Notes under the pieces: generated by a model
Databases searched by the model: none
What the model was told of the DNA's origin: nothing
What the model saw: only the letters and a program-made list of their open reading frames with translations
Shown here: piece by piece, positions 17,360 through 26,527 of the stretch
Layout: the number at the start of each line of letters is the position of its first letter
How positions within the stretch are numbered: position 1 is the stretch's first letter
NCBI GenBank assembly: GCA_011389815.1
Contig: JAABTP010000007.1
Location: forward strand, 1-64,000
Source of the DNA: Desulfobulbaceae bacterium
GTDB lineage: Bacteria > Desulfobacterota > Desulfobulbia > Desulfobulbales > Desulfobulbaceae
DNA: 64,000 nucleotides
Reading direction: 5' to 3'
Program-made: the position numbers and the translations under genes

Positions 17360-17431
17360 CAGGTTGTTCAAATTAAAGGTTAATAACAGGTTAATAACGT
17401 TAAAGGGTTATTTGTGGACAAAAGGCTGGGC

Positions 17432-19237
17432 TTATGCGTACATGTCCCCGTACATGTTACCTTGGGACGACATTACGTCACTGCCTGCTCCCTGCAATTG
17501 CAGGAAATATTGCTTTGCTGCTGCCAGCTGTTTGTCAGAGCAGGTACCTTCTATGTAGTATTTACGTTGTCTTGCTTTTTTCCTAGCCTCTTCTGACAAA
17601 TTATTATCCGCTGTAATTGCCAGTGAATACCAGGCATGGGCAAGGGCTGGACTTGCTGGACAGCCTTTCCCATGCTGATAACAGTCTGCAATGCAGAGCT
17701 GGGCTAATCCGTAATTCAGTTGGGCAGAATAGGTCATCCATTCAAGACCCAGTTGGGGGTCAGGCTGAATCTCTTCTGCTCCTTGTAGAAAGAGCAAGGC
17801 AAGATTATAGGCAGCAAGGCTATGCCCCTGGTTAGCCGCTTCTGTGAACCAGCGAATGGCCTCTGATATATTTCGTTGTACCTCCCAGGCTGGATCCCCG
17901 TCAAGGTAATGGCAGGCTGTTTCCAGTTGGGCCTGGGCCTCGCCTTGTTGAGCCCTTCTCAGCAGGCTATTCCAGGCGCTTTCACGGAAGACTGCTCCAT
18001 CAAACATATGAGGCAGATGGGCCCTGTAGCAGTGAAGTTCATTCAGGGTCACAGGGAGCAGGCCAAGAAAGACAGGCGCTTGCGCGAGAAATTCTGCAAC
18101 GCCACGAGAGACGTGGGAGAGCATAGGGGGGGTGCCTGCCCGGCGGGTTGCTACCTGCTCAACTATCTGAACAGGATGTGTCCCTTCCGGGAGCTGACCA
18201 AGCAGAGAGGGAAAGTTGAGGCACTGGACGCTGTGTTTATCTTTGAGCACGATTTTACAGGTCTGATACATTGCCTCTTCCAGCTGGAAAGCATAGATGC
18301 CACCGGTGAGGATATCTTGTTCTTTACGTATGGTTTTAAAGGGTTGGACTTGTCCTTTGCCTGCATGGACAAGCCTGTTGATCCAGTACAGTGCCTTTTT
18401 GCTGTCTCTGAGCAGATCAACCCCGATCAGGTAGCGGTCTGCAAGGGCAGCCATAGCATTGCGGTCATAGCGCCAGGCAGCAAAGGAGGCAGCCTTTTTC
18501 AGCCAGTCAGGGGCCTGTTCATCCAGGCAATCAAACACAGAATCAACATAGATCTGATAGCCTGCAAGATCATTATCTTTCAGGGAACGCTGGCCGAGCA
18601 AGACTGCATTGGCAGCAAAATCATCTTTGGCCAGGGGCAGGTGGGCAAGACCAAAAGAGCTGTCTTCGCTGTTCAGGCCAATGGTCAGCTCCTGTTTCAG
18701 GAGGTCTGGGGCAAGATGATCAGCACGCTCTGCGTAGCAAAGAACATGCACAACCTGCTTTTCAACATAAATAACCTTTGCCAGCCAATAGACGGTATCG
18801 GGGCCGTCTTCCTGTTCCTGAAGAGCGTAGATTCCCCCAGTGATCAGGCCATCATTGGTGTCAATCTCATCAATTTCAGGTTGAGGTTTAGACTCAGACT
18901 GCTTCTGTTTCTGCTGATCATGATTCTGATTATTTTTCTCCTGATGGGCAGGGACAGTATGATGATAGTCAGCAATATCTTCTTGGGGTGTCTTTTTCGC
19001 AGAAGCTCTGTGTTGGTTTGAATGTTGGTTTAAATGTTGGGTTGGATGTTGAGCTGGGGCCTCTGCCGGAGCCTTTTTGGGGGACGTGTCTTGACCTTTG
19101 CAGGAGATTGACTGGTTATTCCGGCTTTGTTTTGTATTTTTTCTGGCAGAAGACGCTGTGTTCTGCGAGGGCCGGAAGAGCTCTGAGAAATACTTTTTAA
19201 TCGTATAAACCATCCTGTATTCTTTTTGAAACGACAT
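17432..19237 (-). CDS. Sel1-repeat protein with duplicated N-terminal module
   Basis: A 601-residue protein; the start has AAGGA five bases upstream. Residues 1-120 are low-complexity, rich in Gln, His, Lys and Pro, with a short HPTQHLNQHSNQH repeat. Two modules follow, each starting with a similar strand (ITGGIYALQ at about 130, LTGGIYAFQ at about 310). Residues 415-560 are Sel1-type repeats (SEAIRWFTEAANQGHSLAAY, then LGLEWMTYSAQLNYGLAQL). Sel1 repeats are protein-binding scaffolds. No signal peptide is evident. The function is unknown. Confidence 0.8.
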   Translation of the reverse strand: MSFQKEYRMVYTIKKYFSELFRPSQNTASSARKNTKQSRNNQSISCKGQDTSPKKAPAEAPAQHPTQHLNQHSNQHRASAKKTPQEDIADYHHTVPAHQEKNNQNHDQQKQKQSESKPQPEIDEIDTNDGLITGGIYALQEQEDGPDTVYWLAKVIYVEKQVVHVLCYAERADHLAPDLLKQELTIGLNSEDSSFGLAHLPLAKDDFAANAVLLGQRSLKDNDLAGYQIYVDSVFDCLDEQAPDWLKKAASFAAWRYDRNAMAALADRYLIGVDLLRDSKKALYWINRLVHAGKGQVQPFKTIRKEQDILTGGIYAFQLEEAMYQTCKIVLKDKHSVQCLNFPSLLGQLPEGTHPVQIVEQVATRRAGTPPMLSHVSRGVAEFLAQAPVFLGLLPVTLNELHCYRAHLPHMFDGAVFRESAWNSLLRRAQQGEAQAQLETACHYLDGDPAWEVQRNISEAIRWFTEAANQGHSLAAYNLALLFLQGAEEIQPDPQLGLEWMTYSAQLNYGLAQLCIADCYQHGKGCPASPALAHAWYSLAITADNNLSEEARKKARQRKYYIEGTCSDKQLAAAKQYFLQLQGAGSDVMSSQGNMYGDMYA

Positions 19238-19495
19238 AATAATCCTTATCTGCTAAGGAAGTTGCATGAAATTATTGTGACGGATTATGGTACAAGGGAA
19301 TAATCTGGACAATGTAGGCCGTAACTCAGGAGATGTCAATCAATCATAATGTATTTTATGATCTTGCGCGCAATCTCTTTCCAGGGTAAGGAATATTTTT
19401 TTTGCTCTTGCCTTGTGTTCTTCACAGGACGCAGTAAAGTAGGTGCAAAGAAAAACGCAACCAATATTCAACTTATATTCAACCAATGAGTCATC

Positions 19496-22171
19496 ATGGG
19501 TAAACATTATCTGAACAAACTGTTTGAGCCAGACGCTGTTGCAGTTTTTGGTGCCAGCGACCGTGAGGGAGCAGTGGGTAACCTGGTCTTTAAAAACATG
19601 ATTGAAGGCGGTTTTAAAGGCGATGTTTTTCCTGTTAATCCCAAGCATAAAAAAGTGCAGGGCCGTAAGGCCTTTCCTGATCTCAAGAGCATCGGCAAAC
19701 CGGTTGATCTTGCGGTCATCACCACCCCGGCGGCAACCGTGCCCGGCATCATTGATGCCTGCGGCAATTACGGTATCAAGGATGCCGTGGTCATCTCGGC
19801 GGGCTTTCGCGAAGTCGGCCCGCAGGGACTGAAGCTGGAACGGGCCGTGGTGGAAAACGCTCATCGCTACGACATGCGGGTTATGGGGCCCAACTGTTTA
19901 GGGTTGATGCGACCGAGCACTGGATTGAACTGTACCTTTAACAAGGGCAATGCCAACGAGGGAAGCATTGCCCTGGTTTCTCAATCCGGTGCCCTGTGTA
20001 CAGCCATTCTGGACTGGGCCGCAGCCAATGATATCGGTTTTTCGGCTGTGGTTTCCACAGGGATTTCCGCTGATATTGATTTCGGTGATATTCTTGATTA
20101 TCTGGTCACTGATCCCAAGACCAAGAGCATTCTCCTCTATATTGAGGGCATTCACGATGCCCTTTCTTTTATGAGCGGATTGCGGGCCGCAGCCCGGATT
20201 AAGCCAGTTATTGCCCTCAAGGTGGGCCGACATGCCACAGGCTCAAAGGCTGCCATGTCGCACACTGGTGCCTTGGTGGGTTCTGATGATGTCTTTGACA
20301 GTGCCTTGCGTCGGGCCGGTGTAGTACGCGGTATCCGCATTGCCAATCTTTTTTCCGCTGCTGGCACTTTAACCTATCCTATTCGAGCTGCTGGTGAACG
20401 ACTGGTCATTATCACCAATGGAGGTGGCCCAGGCGTGATGGCCACGGATCGACTGGCTGATCTGGAGTTGCCCTTGGCCGAGTTGAGCGAGGCAACCATG
20501 AAGCGATTGAATGAGGTACTGCCTGCGACCTGGTCCAAAGGGAATCCTATTGATATCATCGGGGATGCAACCCCGGAGCGTTATACCCAGACGGTAGAAA
20601 TCTGTATGAAAGATTCAGGGGTGGATGGTTTGTTGGTCCTGCTCACGCCCCAGGCCATGACCGATCCTGCTGGTGTTGCCCAATCTCTGGTTGGACTCAA
20701 GACCAAGAAAAAGCCGTTGCTCACCTGCTGGATGGGCGAGATTCAGGTGGCTGAGGGACGCCGTATTCTTCGCAATGCAGATATCCCCACCTTTAATACC
20801 CCGGAAACAGCTGTGGATGCCTTTTCCTATCTGGTTAACTATAATCGGAACCAAAAGCTGCTTCTGGAAACACCTGGTCCCATGTCCCGGGACAAGGCCC
20901 CGGATGTGGAAGGAGCGCGCCTGATCATTGAAAGCGTACTTGGTGAGGGCCGTAAAGTGCTCAGTGAGGCAGAATCCAAGGCCGTGCTCCATGCCTTTCG
21001 CATCCCCACAGCCAGTGCCAGTATTGTCCGCTCACCCAATGAGGCCTTGGTCCAGGCGGAAACTATTGGTTTTCCCATTGCCTTTAAGATTAACTCGCCA
21101 GATATCACTCATAAATCCGATGCAGGCGGGGTGCGTTTGGGCATCAGCAATGCCCGGGCCGCCCGTAGTGCCTATAACGAAATGCTGGAAGAAGTAAAGA
21201 AGAATCGGCCAGAGGCCCGGCTTGACGGGGTGACCATTGAACCTATGCTCCAGCGACCCAATGGCCGAGAACTCTTGGTTGGTTTGGTCACAGACCCGGT
21301 TTTCGGCCCGGTGATCACCTTTGGAGCTGGCGGCACTGCTGTGGAGGTCATGGGAGACCGGGCGGTCACCCTGCCGCCCCTGAACCGGCGCTTGGTCCGC
21401 GATCTGATCAGTCGAACCAGAGTGTCTAAGCTGCTCGACGCATTTCGGCATATGCCGGCAGTGGACATTGAATCGCTTGAGCAGGTGCTGCTGCGGGTCT
21501 CGGAGATCGCCTGTGAACTGCCCCAGGTCAAGGAGCTTGACATCAATCCCCTGATCGTGGATGAAACCGGTGCCATTGCTGTGGATGCCCGTATTGTGGT
21601 GGATTATCATATCCAGACTGCTGACCGCTACAGTCATATGGCGATTTACCCCTACCCGGCCCATCTGGTGACCAGACGGCAGTTGCCCAATGGTACAGAT
21701 ATGGTGATCCGACCCATCCGGCCAGAGGATGCGGAGATTGAGCAGGACTTTGTCCGCAATCTTTCAGAGCAGACCAAATATTTCCGTTTTATGCAGTCGC
21801 TGACCGAGCTGAGTCCGCAGATGCTGACCAGCTTTACCCAGATTGATTATAATCGGGAAATGGCCCTGATCGCGGTGGTGGAAAAGGACGGTAAGGAAAC
21901 CGAGATCGGGGTTGCCCGCTATATCATTAACCCGGACGGAAAAAGCTGTGAGTTTGCCATTGTTATCTCTGATCAATGGCAGCGTCAGGGTATTGCCCAT
22001 CAGCTGATGCGTCATCTTATTGATACGGCCCGGAGTCATGGCATGCAGACCATGGAAGGGGATGTGCTGCGCAATAATAATGAGATGCTTCGTCTGGTGA
22101 CCAAGCTGGGCTTTAGTATCAGCTCTAATCGGTCTGATGCGGATATGGAGCATGTGGTTTTAAGGATGTAG
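19496..22171 (+). CDS. ADP-forming acyl-CoA ligase fused to a GNAT acetyltransferase (Pat-like)
   Basis: An 891-residue three-part protein. A CoA-binding and ligase-CoA region (about 5-460) holds AAMSHTGALVGSDD with His256, the position of the phosphorylated His in ADP-forming acetyl-CoA synthetases. An ATP-grasp domain lies at about 490-705, and a GNAT domain at about 735-890. Protein acetyltransferases of the Pat type share this architecture but E. coli and Salmonella Pat have lost the catalytic His. Retention here suggests that the ligase half can still make acyl-CoA and ATP. The gene stands alone. The ribosome-binding site is weak. Confidence 0.9.
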   Translation: MGKHYLNKLFEPDAVAVFGASDREGAVGNLVFKNMIEGGFKGDVFPVNPKHKKVQGRKAFPDLKSIGKPVDLAVITTPAATVPGIIDACGNYGIKDAVVISAGFREVGPQGLKLERAVVENAHRYDMRVMGPNCLGLMRPSTGLNCTFNKGNANEGSIALVSQSGALCTAILDWAAANDIGFSAVVSTGISADIDFGDILDYLVTDPKTKSILLYIEGIHDALSFMSGLRAAARIKPVIALKVGRHATGSKAAMSHTGALVGSDDVFDSALRRAGVVRGIRIANLFSAAGTLTYPIRAAGERLVIITNGGGPGVMATDRLADLELPLAELSEATMKRLNEVLPATWSKGNPIDIIGDATPERYTQTVEICMKDSGVDGLLVLLTPQAMTDPAGVAQSLVGLKTKKKPLLTCWMGEIQVAEGRRILRNADIPTFNTPETAVDAFSYLVNYNRNQKLLLETPGPMSRDKAPDVEGARLIIESVLGEGRKVLSEAESKAVLHAFRIPTASASIVRSPNEALVQAETIGFPIAFKINSPDITHKSDAGGVRLGISNARAARSAYNEMLEEVKKNRPEARLDGVTIEPMLQRPNGRELLVGLVTDPVFGPVITFGAGGTAVEVMGDRAVTLPPLNRRLVRDLISRTRVSKLLDAFRHMPAVDIESLEQVLLRVSEIACELPQVKELDINPLIVDETGAIAVDARIVVDYHIQTADRYSHMAIYPYPAHLVTRRQLPNGTDMVIRPIRPEDAEIEQDFVRNLSEQTKYFRFMQSLTELSPQMLTSFTQIDYNREMALIAVVEKDGKETEIGVARYIINPDGKSCEFAIVISDQWQRQGIAHQLMRHLIDTARSHGMQTMEGDVLRNNNEMLRLVTKLGFSISSNRSDADMEHVVLRM

Positions 22172-22283
22172 GCAAGTACTTTTGCTTGCGTGTAACAAAA
22201 GCGGACAACGCATTACCCGAATTATCTGATTGAGCCCGATCGACTGGACAATATTTCGGTCGGCCAACCCTATTTTTATCACC

Positions 22284-22748
22284 ATGTCTTATCGTTCACG
22301 TTATTGGTCGTTACTCGCCCTGCTACTGCTTGCTCTCTTCATAGTGTCAGGTTGCCTTGATTTTGGCGACGATGTTGAACTCAAGGGCAACCAAATAGAT
22401 GCTTCCGTGCTCGCAAAGGTTGAACGAATCACCGAGATTGATTTGCCAGCAGGAACAAAGGGATTGAACTACTTCTTTCTTGGCTCTGGAATAGACAATG
22501 CCCTATGGTTGAAGGTCATGATTCCTCAAGAAAAGAAAGCGGAACTCTTACAGAACCAACTTTTTACGCACAAAGTGGATGAGCCAAACTTCAATATGAC
22601 CCTTGATAGAGATTGGTGGTCGCTCAACTCGCTTGACAATCCGGTTTCCTACGCAACCGAAATCAACAATGGAACCGATTTTTTGGGCTGTACAATGGGC
22701 ACCCAATCGGGCACAATTATTATGTACATTCATTGGTTCAGCACATAG
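22284..22748 (+). CDS. Unknown lipoprotein
   Basis: A 154-residue protein read from the ATG at 22284, which gives a clean lipoprotein signal (LLLLALFIVSGC) with the lipid-carrying Cys at residue 23 or so. An upstream in-frame start would bury the signal. The mature part has no family I can name; it includes WWSLNSLDNPVSYA and a C-terminal hydrophobic strand. It is followed by a small membrane protein gene on the same strand. Confidence 0.7.
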   Translation: MSYRSRYWSLLALLLLALFIVSGCLDFGDDVELKGNQIDASVLAKVERITEIDLPAGTKGLNYFFLGSGIDNALWLKVMIPQEKKAELLQNQLFTHKVDEPNFNMTLDRDWWSLNSLDNPVSYATEINNGTDFLGCTMGTQSGTIIMYIHWFST

Positions 22749-22801
22749 CAAAATACCCAGCAGAACAAAGGTGATGGGGGAAAGAATAATGAGGTCATGA
22801 A

Positions 22802-23050
22802 ATGATAAGTACTCTGCTGGAAGGTATTATTCACGTCTTGTTCCGATTCATTGTAGGAATTTTTTTCTTTTCTACAGGTGAAATCATCCTTTTCATTTTC
22901 ACGCTTGGTAAAAGAAGGCCAACGTGGAAAAGGGACCAATCCGAGCATCCGGCGAAAACATTTCTTTTTATAGATATCAGTATCCTGATTGGCTTCTTAT
23001 TTTGGATCTTGGCTCTGTCATGTGCTGTCACCTTGTTAAGCACCTCCTAA
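22802..23050 (+). CDS. Small membrane protein of unknown function
   Basis: An 82-residue protein with two hydrophobic segments (about residues 8-34 and 55-80) separated by a basic loop, GKRRPTWKRDQSEHP. I recognise no family. The gene ends at the edge of the antitoxin/ABC-F remnant, so its 3' end may have been shaped by that rearrangement. Confidence 0.55.
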   Translation: MISTLLEGIIHVLFRFIVGIFFFSTGEIILFIFTLGKRRPTWKRDQSEHPAKTFLFIDISILIGFLFWILALSCAVTLLSTS

Positions 23051-23115
23051 GCCACAGCCAATTTGCAACCAAGGGCCTTGAGCACCTTGCTGACGGTGGC
23101 AAATTGCGGTTTGCC
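23047..23115 (-). pseudogene. C-terminal remnant of an addiction-module antidote gene
   Basis: Read on the minus strand, these bases encode GKPQFATVSKVLKALGCKLA and end in a stop two codons later. This matches the closing segment of HTH antidote proteins partnered with HigB/RelE-type toxins, whose end typically reads like NPSFATVLKVLKALG. Nothing upstream of this on the minus strand continues the gene; the DNA switches to ABC-F sequence on the opposite strand. Confidence 0.75.
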
Positions 23116-23736
23116 CTGGCAAAAATGCTGGTCAAGCCTGCCAACCTCATGCTCCTGGACGAACCCACCAACCATCTGGACATAACTTCTCAGGAAGTTT
23201 TACAGGAGGCAATGGCCCAGTACGAGGGCAGCATCATCGTGGTTTCCCATAACCGGGCCTTTGTGAACTCCTTTGTCAACAAAGTCCTGGAAATCCGGGA
23301 CGGACGGGCGATTCTTCATGAAGGCAATATTGATGATTACCTTGCGGCCCGTAAAGGAATGGAAGAGGAACAGCTTGCCGTGCAGAAACAGGAGAAGCAG
23401 CAACAGAGTGTCCCTGTGAAAACGGAACAGGACGCTGCCGGTTCAGGTGATCGCAAGGAAGAACGACGGCAGCGGGCGCAACTGCGGCAGCAGCTCAATT
23501 CGCAGCTCAAGCCCTGGAAGAAAAAGGCGGCGGCGGCGGAGAAACAGGTTGAAGCGTTGGAAAAGCGCAAGGAGGAGCTGGAGGGCTTAATGGCTGATCC
23601 TGCGCTTTATGCGGATCAGCCCCGCTGGAATAAAACCAGCAAGGAGTATAACGAAGTGGCGAAGCAGTTGGAGGGGCAGTATGCGGTTTGGGAGGAAGCG
23701 CAGGGGCGGGTTGAGGAGATTGAGGGCGGAGAATGA
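23107..23736 (+). pseudogene. 3' third of an ABC-F ATPase gene, orphaned
   Basis: The frame encodes ALAKMLVKPANLMLLDEPTN and continues through the second Walker B region and the coiled-coil tail to a normal stop, almost matching the end of the intact ABC-F protein encoded at 378-2357. The first ATPase domain, the linker and the second Walker A are absent, so it cannot bind nucleotide as a family member does. The open frame extends upstream to 22924, but that part is not ABC-F sequence. Differences from the intact copy are mostly conservative, so the copy may be fairly recent or come from a close paralogue. Confidence 0.88.
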
Positions 23737-24209
23737 GCAGGTCCAAAGGAAAATTTAAAAAATACCAACCCTACATACTCCTCCTTGTTCTGGGATTATT
23801 TGCCAGTCCGCTCATTATTAAATTCTGGGTCGAGCATCAAGCCAGGACAAAGGAAGTTGTGCAGCGAGAAACGGGCCTTGCATTGCCTTCCGGGGTGGCG
23901 ATAGAAGATGCGCAAGTCCAGCTTTTTTCATTAGCAGATGGAGTAAATTACGATTGGCTCTTGTCCGGCTCTACCTCTCTGATTCCTTGGGCGAGTTCTG
24001 TAGGGCGTGATCAAATCCAAGCTGGAGCTGGATGGGAAAAGATCGAAACCTTTCAGCAGATCTGCCCTTTTAGAAACGCAGCATTTGAGGAGGTTTCGCT
24101 GCACAGTGCGTGGCGGATTGTAAACGTCCTCCCTGACAAAGAAGCAACGAGTTATTTATATATTGCTGAGGATGAGAAGACGGGGCTTTTGAGTACGTTT
24201 AATCCTTGA
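23733..24209 (+). CDS. Unknown single-pass membrane protein
   Basis: A 158-residue protein. A basic N-terminus (SRSKGKFKK) precedes one membrane segment (about residues 14-31), and the rest should lie outside the cytoplasm. No family is recognised. Its ATG overlaps the stop of the ABC-F remnant (ATGA), which may be accidental. Confidence 0.6.
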   Translation: MSRSKGKFKKYQPYILLLVLGLFASPLIIKFWVEHQARTKEVVQRETGLALPSGVAIEDAQVQLFSLADGVNYDWLLSGSTSLIPWASSVGRDQIQAGAGWEKIETFQQICPFRNAAFEEVSLHSAWRIVNVLPDKEATSYLYIAEDEKTGLLSTFNP

Positions 24210-24345
24210 AACGGGCCGGCAAAACAGAACGACTCGCTTTAACGTAAAAGCGCAGGGGAAGGTTGGAGATTGAGAGGGAGTAAAAATTTGGGCAAAGCGT
24301 AGCAGTTAAGCTGTACCCTTGTAACCAAAATAGACGGAGGTATAA

Positions 24346-25227
24346 ATGTTATCAAAATGTTTCAGCAGTTTTTCAGTCTGTTTTTTCCTTATTCTTGTTT
24401 GGGGAACTCCTTGCTCTTTCGGAAAGCAACCTCCTGATAATTTAATTCCACAGGATATAGACAATGCTTATATCCTGATCAAACGTACATTTCAGGTAAT
24501 GATTGATACAGGAAATATAAATCCAACTTTTTTCCGAGAGGAAGACGGGAGAGTTGATTTGCTTGATTGTCACCATGGAAGTTCTTTTTTGTCCACTCAT
24601 CTTTATAGCAAACCAAACTTTCTTGCTGAAGAGCTGGCTGATGTGGCCTTTCGGATAGTTGTGCTTGAATGGAATTTGAATCAGCTTGATTATCCTTCAG
24701 AACTTTGGCGTCCCGCACTTAATATGTTAGAGAAGCATCAAAAAAAAATGGTTTCTAAAGCGTATGCTTCTTCTCATTTCCCATTAACATATCTGTTTGA
24801 TGATAGTGCTACTTTCTTGAAAAAACTAGCCTTACTCTTAAATATTTATCGTATAACCCAAGCCGAACATCTCTCACCTGTATGGGTAGAAGGAGGTTGT
24901 GGTGCTGGAGAAATTGGTATAAATATATCAACAGTACCTCAAAACGGCAGAGTTTGGTTGATCCCCACCTTTTTTTATGAACTTTGTCGGGTAAAAAAGA
25001 TTGATCCGTTTGATCCAGCGAAATGCACTCGTTGGCGCGAGCATGTAAAAGGACTTTTATTTGATGTTGCTGGCGATTATAAGTATTATGCAGTGTGGCC
25101 AGATGGCTTTGTTAAAAAAGGTACACTTGCCTTTACCAATGTAGAATACGGGCAAACAGTAGTGATCTCACAAGACCAAGGTCAAAGCAGAGAGAAGAAA
25201 GCTCATGGCGGCTACAGGACTAGATGA
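24346..25227 (+). CDS. Unknown secreted protein
   Basis: A 293-residue protein with an N-terminal signal peptide ending near SFGKQ and a good GGAGG ribosome-binding site. The mature part is mainly helical, with six or so Cys (for example LLDCHHGSS, VEGGCGAGE and PAKCTRW) that could form disulfides. The last stretch, VWPDGFVKKGTLAFTNVEYG, looks like beta structure. I do not recognise a family. The 3' end overlaps the next gene by 23 bases, so the two are probably expressed together. Confidence 0.65.
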   Translation: MLSKCFSSFSVCFFLILVWGTPCSFGKQPPDNLIPQDIDNAYILIKRTFQVMIDTGNINPTFFREEDGRVDLLDCHHGSSFLSTHLYSKPNFLAEELADVAFRIVVLEWNLNQLDYPSELWRPALNMLEKHQKKMVSKAYASSHFPLTYLFDDSATFLKKLALLLNIYRITQAEHLSPVWVEGGCGAGEIGINISTVPQNGRVWLIPTFFYELCRVKKIDPFDPAKCTRWREHVKGLLFDVAGDYKYYAVWPDGFVKKGTLAFTNVEYGQTVVISQDQGQSREKKAHGGYRTR

Positions 25228-25774
25228 TTTTAAATTCATCCTGAAAGAGTTTAGATGGCTCTCTATATGGTCAGTAGGTGGTGCGACAGTACCTTTTGCT
25301 GCTGCATTGGCGGAGCTATCTCCTCCTTGGCCTTCAGGGATTGTTCTTGTTACCGCCATAATTGAACTTATTACTATTGCTGTTTCCTTCCAATTATTCA
25401 AGGGAGCAAAACGTGTTGTTGTCAATACAGTTTTACTTATAAGCCTGATAAGCTTCGCTGGAGCCGGAATAACCTATCTCTGGAATCTATCCAGATACAC
25501 TTATCAAGTCCCCACAACTAACGAACGATTTACTAAAGGAAATATTTGTACTCCAGATGCTCGTAATGTTTTCGGTTCTCGCTGCCCTGAGTTAGGGCTG
25601 GATGAATTAAGACAAGCAGAATATGAAGCTGAACGCCTTTGGACTCAAAAATCACTTGCAACTATTAGAGTACGCCTTGTATTTCTCTGGAGTGCAACCT
25701 TTCTTTTTCTCTCTTTACTTCTCGGTACATTTTTAGTTTATCAGACAGCTCAAAAAGGGAGAAGGCGGAGATAG
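25205..25774 (+). CDS. Unknown multi-pass membrane protein
   Basis: A 189-residue protein with three or four hydrophobic segments: about residues 20-38, 42-62, 70-92, and a last one at 155-178. A soluble stretch of about 55 residues between the last two contains paired Cys (GNICTPDARN and SRCPELGLDE). It ends with a basic KGRRRR tail. It overlaps the upstream secreted-protein gene. No family is recognised; the layout would suit a membrane partner of the secreted protein. Confidence 0.6.
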   Translation: MAATGLDDFKFILKEFRWLSIWSVGGATVPFAAALAELSPPWPSGIVLVTAIIELITIAVSFQLFKGAKRVVVNTVLLISLISFAGAGITYLWNLSRYTYQVPTTNERFTKGNICTPDARNVFGSRCPELGLDELRQAEYEAERLWTQKSLATIRVRLVFLWSATFLFLSLLLGTFLVYQTAQKGRRRR

Positions 25775-25936
25775 ATTTCAATAGTGTTTCTTCTGATTGT
25801 GTTTAGAAGTCATCTTGCTTCAACCAAGAACCACTCTAGCTTTACCCAGCCCTCTCCTCCCTCCAACCCAGACGCCGCCTATCTCCACCCAGCCCGGCCC
25901 TTCCCGAAATAGCACCCTCCCCCCCTTTTTTTCCCT

Positions 25937-25965
25937 TGACAGCAGAAACACGCAGGTTTAACGTA
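25937..25965 (+). promoter_or_regulatory. Sigma-70-like promoter
   Basis: A perfect TTGACA is followed after 17 bases by TAACGT. The start codon of the next gene lies about 40 bases downstream of the -10 element. The flanking DNA (25830-25936) is pyrimidine-rich with C-runs and carries no gene. Confidence 0.6.
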
Positions 25966-26003
25966 ATTTCATACCTATCAAACTTTTACAGAGAGGACTG
26001 ACA

Positions 26004-26462
26004 ATGCCGAACGATAATGTCACCATCGAACAGGTTGCGGAATTACTGGGCGTGGAGCTTACGCCACCCCTTGACGGAGCGGACGTGCAAGCGCTGCACA
26101 AGGCCCTGCCCGGTTATCAGGGAATGGTGGACGACACCGCCGAACTGGTGCAGGAGCATAACGACACCCTGCGCCTCAGCCCGGAGGTCATGGCCGACCT
26201 TGAACAGGGCCTGGCCGAGGTCAAGCATCTCGAACCTATTGAGCACCTCCTGGAGCGGCTGCTTCAGTCAGTCTATCACCAACGCCTGCAAGCCACCTCC
26301 CGCTGTATGGAAGGGCTGTACCAATCCTCCCGCCGCATCCGGGAATTTGAAAACGCCTACCCGAAAATCCGCGAAAAGGCTCAGTTCCTTTTCGACTTCC
26401 TCAAAGCCTTCCGACCCGGCCCGAAAAAGGAAAAACCAAACAACAGCACTGGAAACGGGTAA
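26004..26462 (+). CDS. Unknown soluble helical protein
   Basis: A 152-residue acidic, helix-rich protein with no membrane segment or signal. It starts well after a promoter-like sequence and GAGAGGA. The central part, such as LEPIEHLLERLLQSVYHQRL, may form helical pairs. The C-terminus is basic and Pro-rich. I recognise no family. It heads a run of three co-directional unknown genes. Confidence 0.6.
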   Translation: MPNDNVTIEQVAELLGVELTPPLDGADVQALHKALPGYQGMVDDTAELVQEHNDTLRLSPEVMADLEQGLAEVKHLEPIEHLLERLLQSVYHQRLQATSRCMEGLYQSSRRIREFENAYPKIREKAQFLFDFLKAFRPGPKKEKPNNSTGNG

Positions 26463-26527
26463 GAACAAGAAAGAAAAAAGAGTCCAGAATCTTTGAGATA
26501 TGCGTCCTGCTCTTCTTCGGCCTCTTC

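Noticed and set aside
17876-19021. 381-codon plus-strand frame opposite the Sel1 gene
   Set aside because: The Sel1 repeats on the minus strand are unmistakable; the opposite frame has no domain.
22924-23106. 5' part of the 270-codon frame as a real N-terminus of the ABC-F fragment
   Set aside because: It overlaps a small membrane protein gene and the antidote remnant and has no ABC-F sequence.
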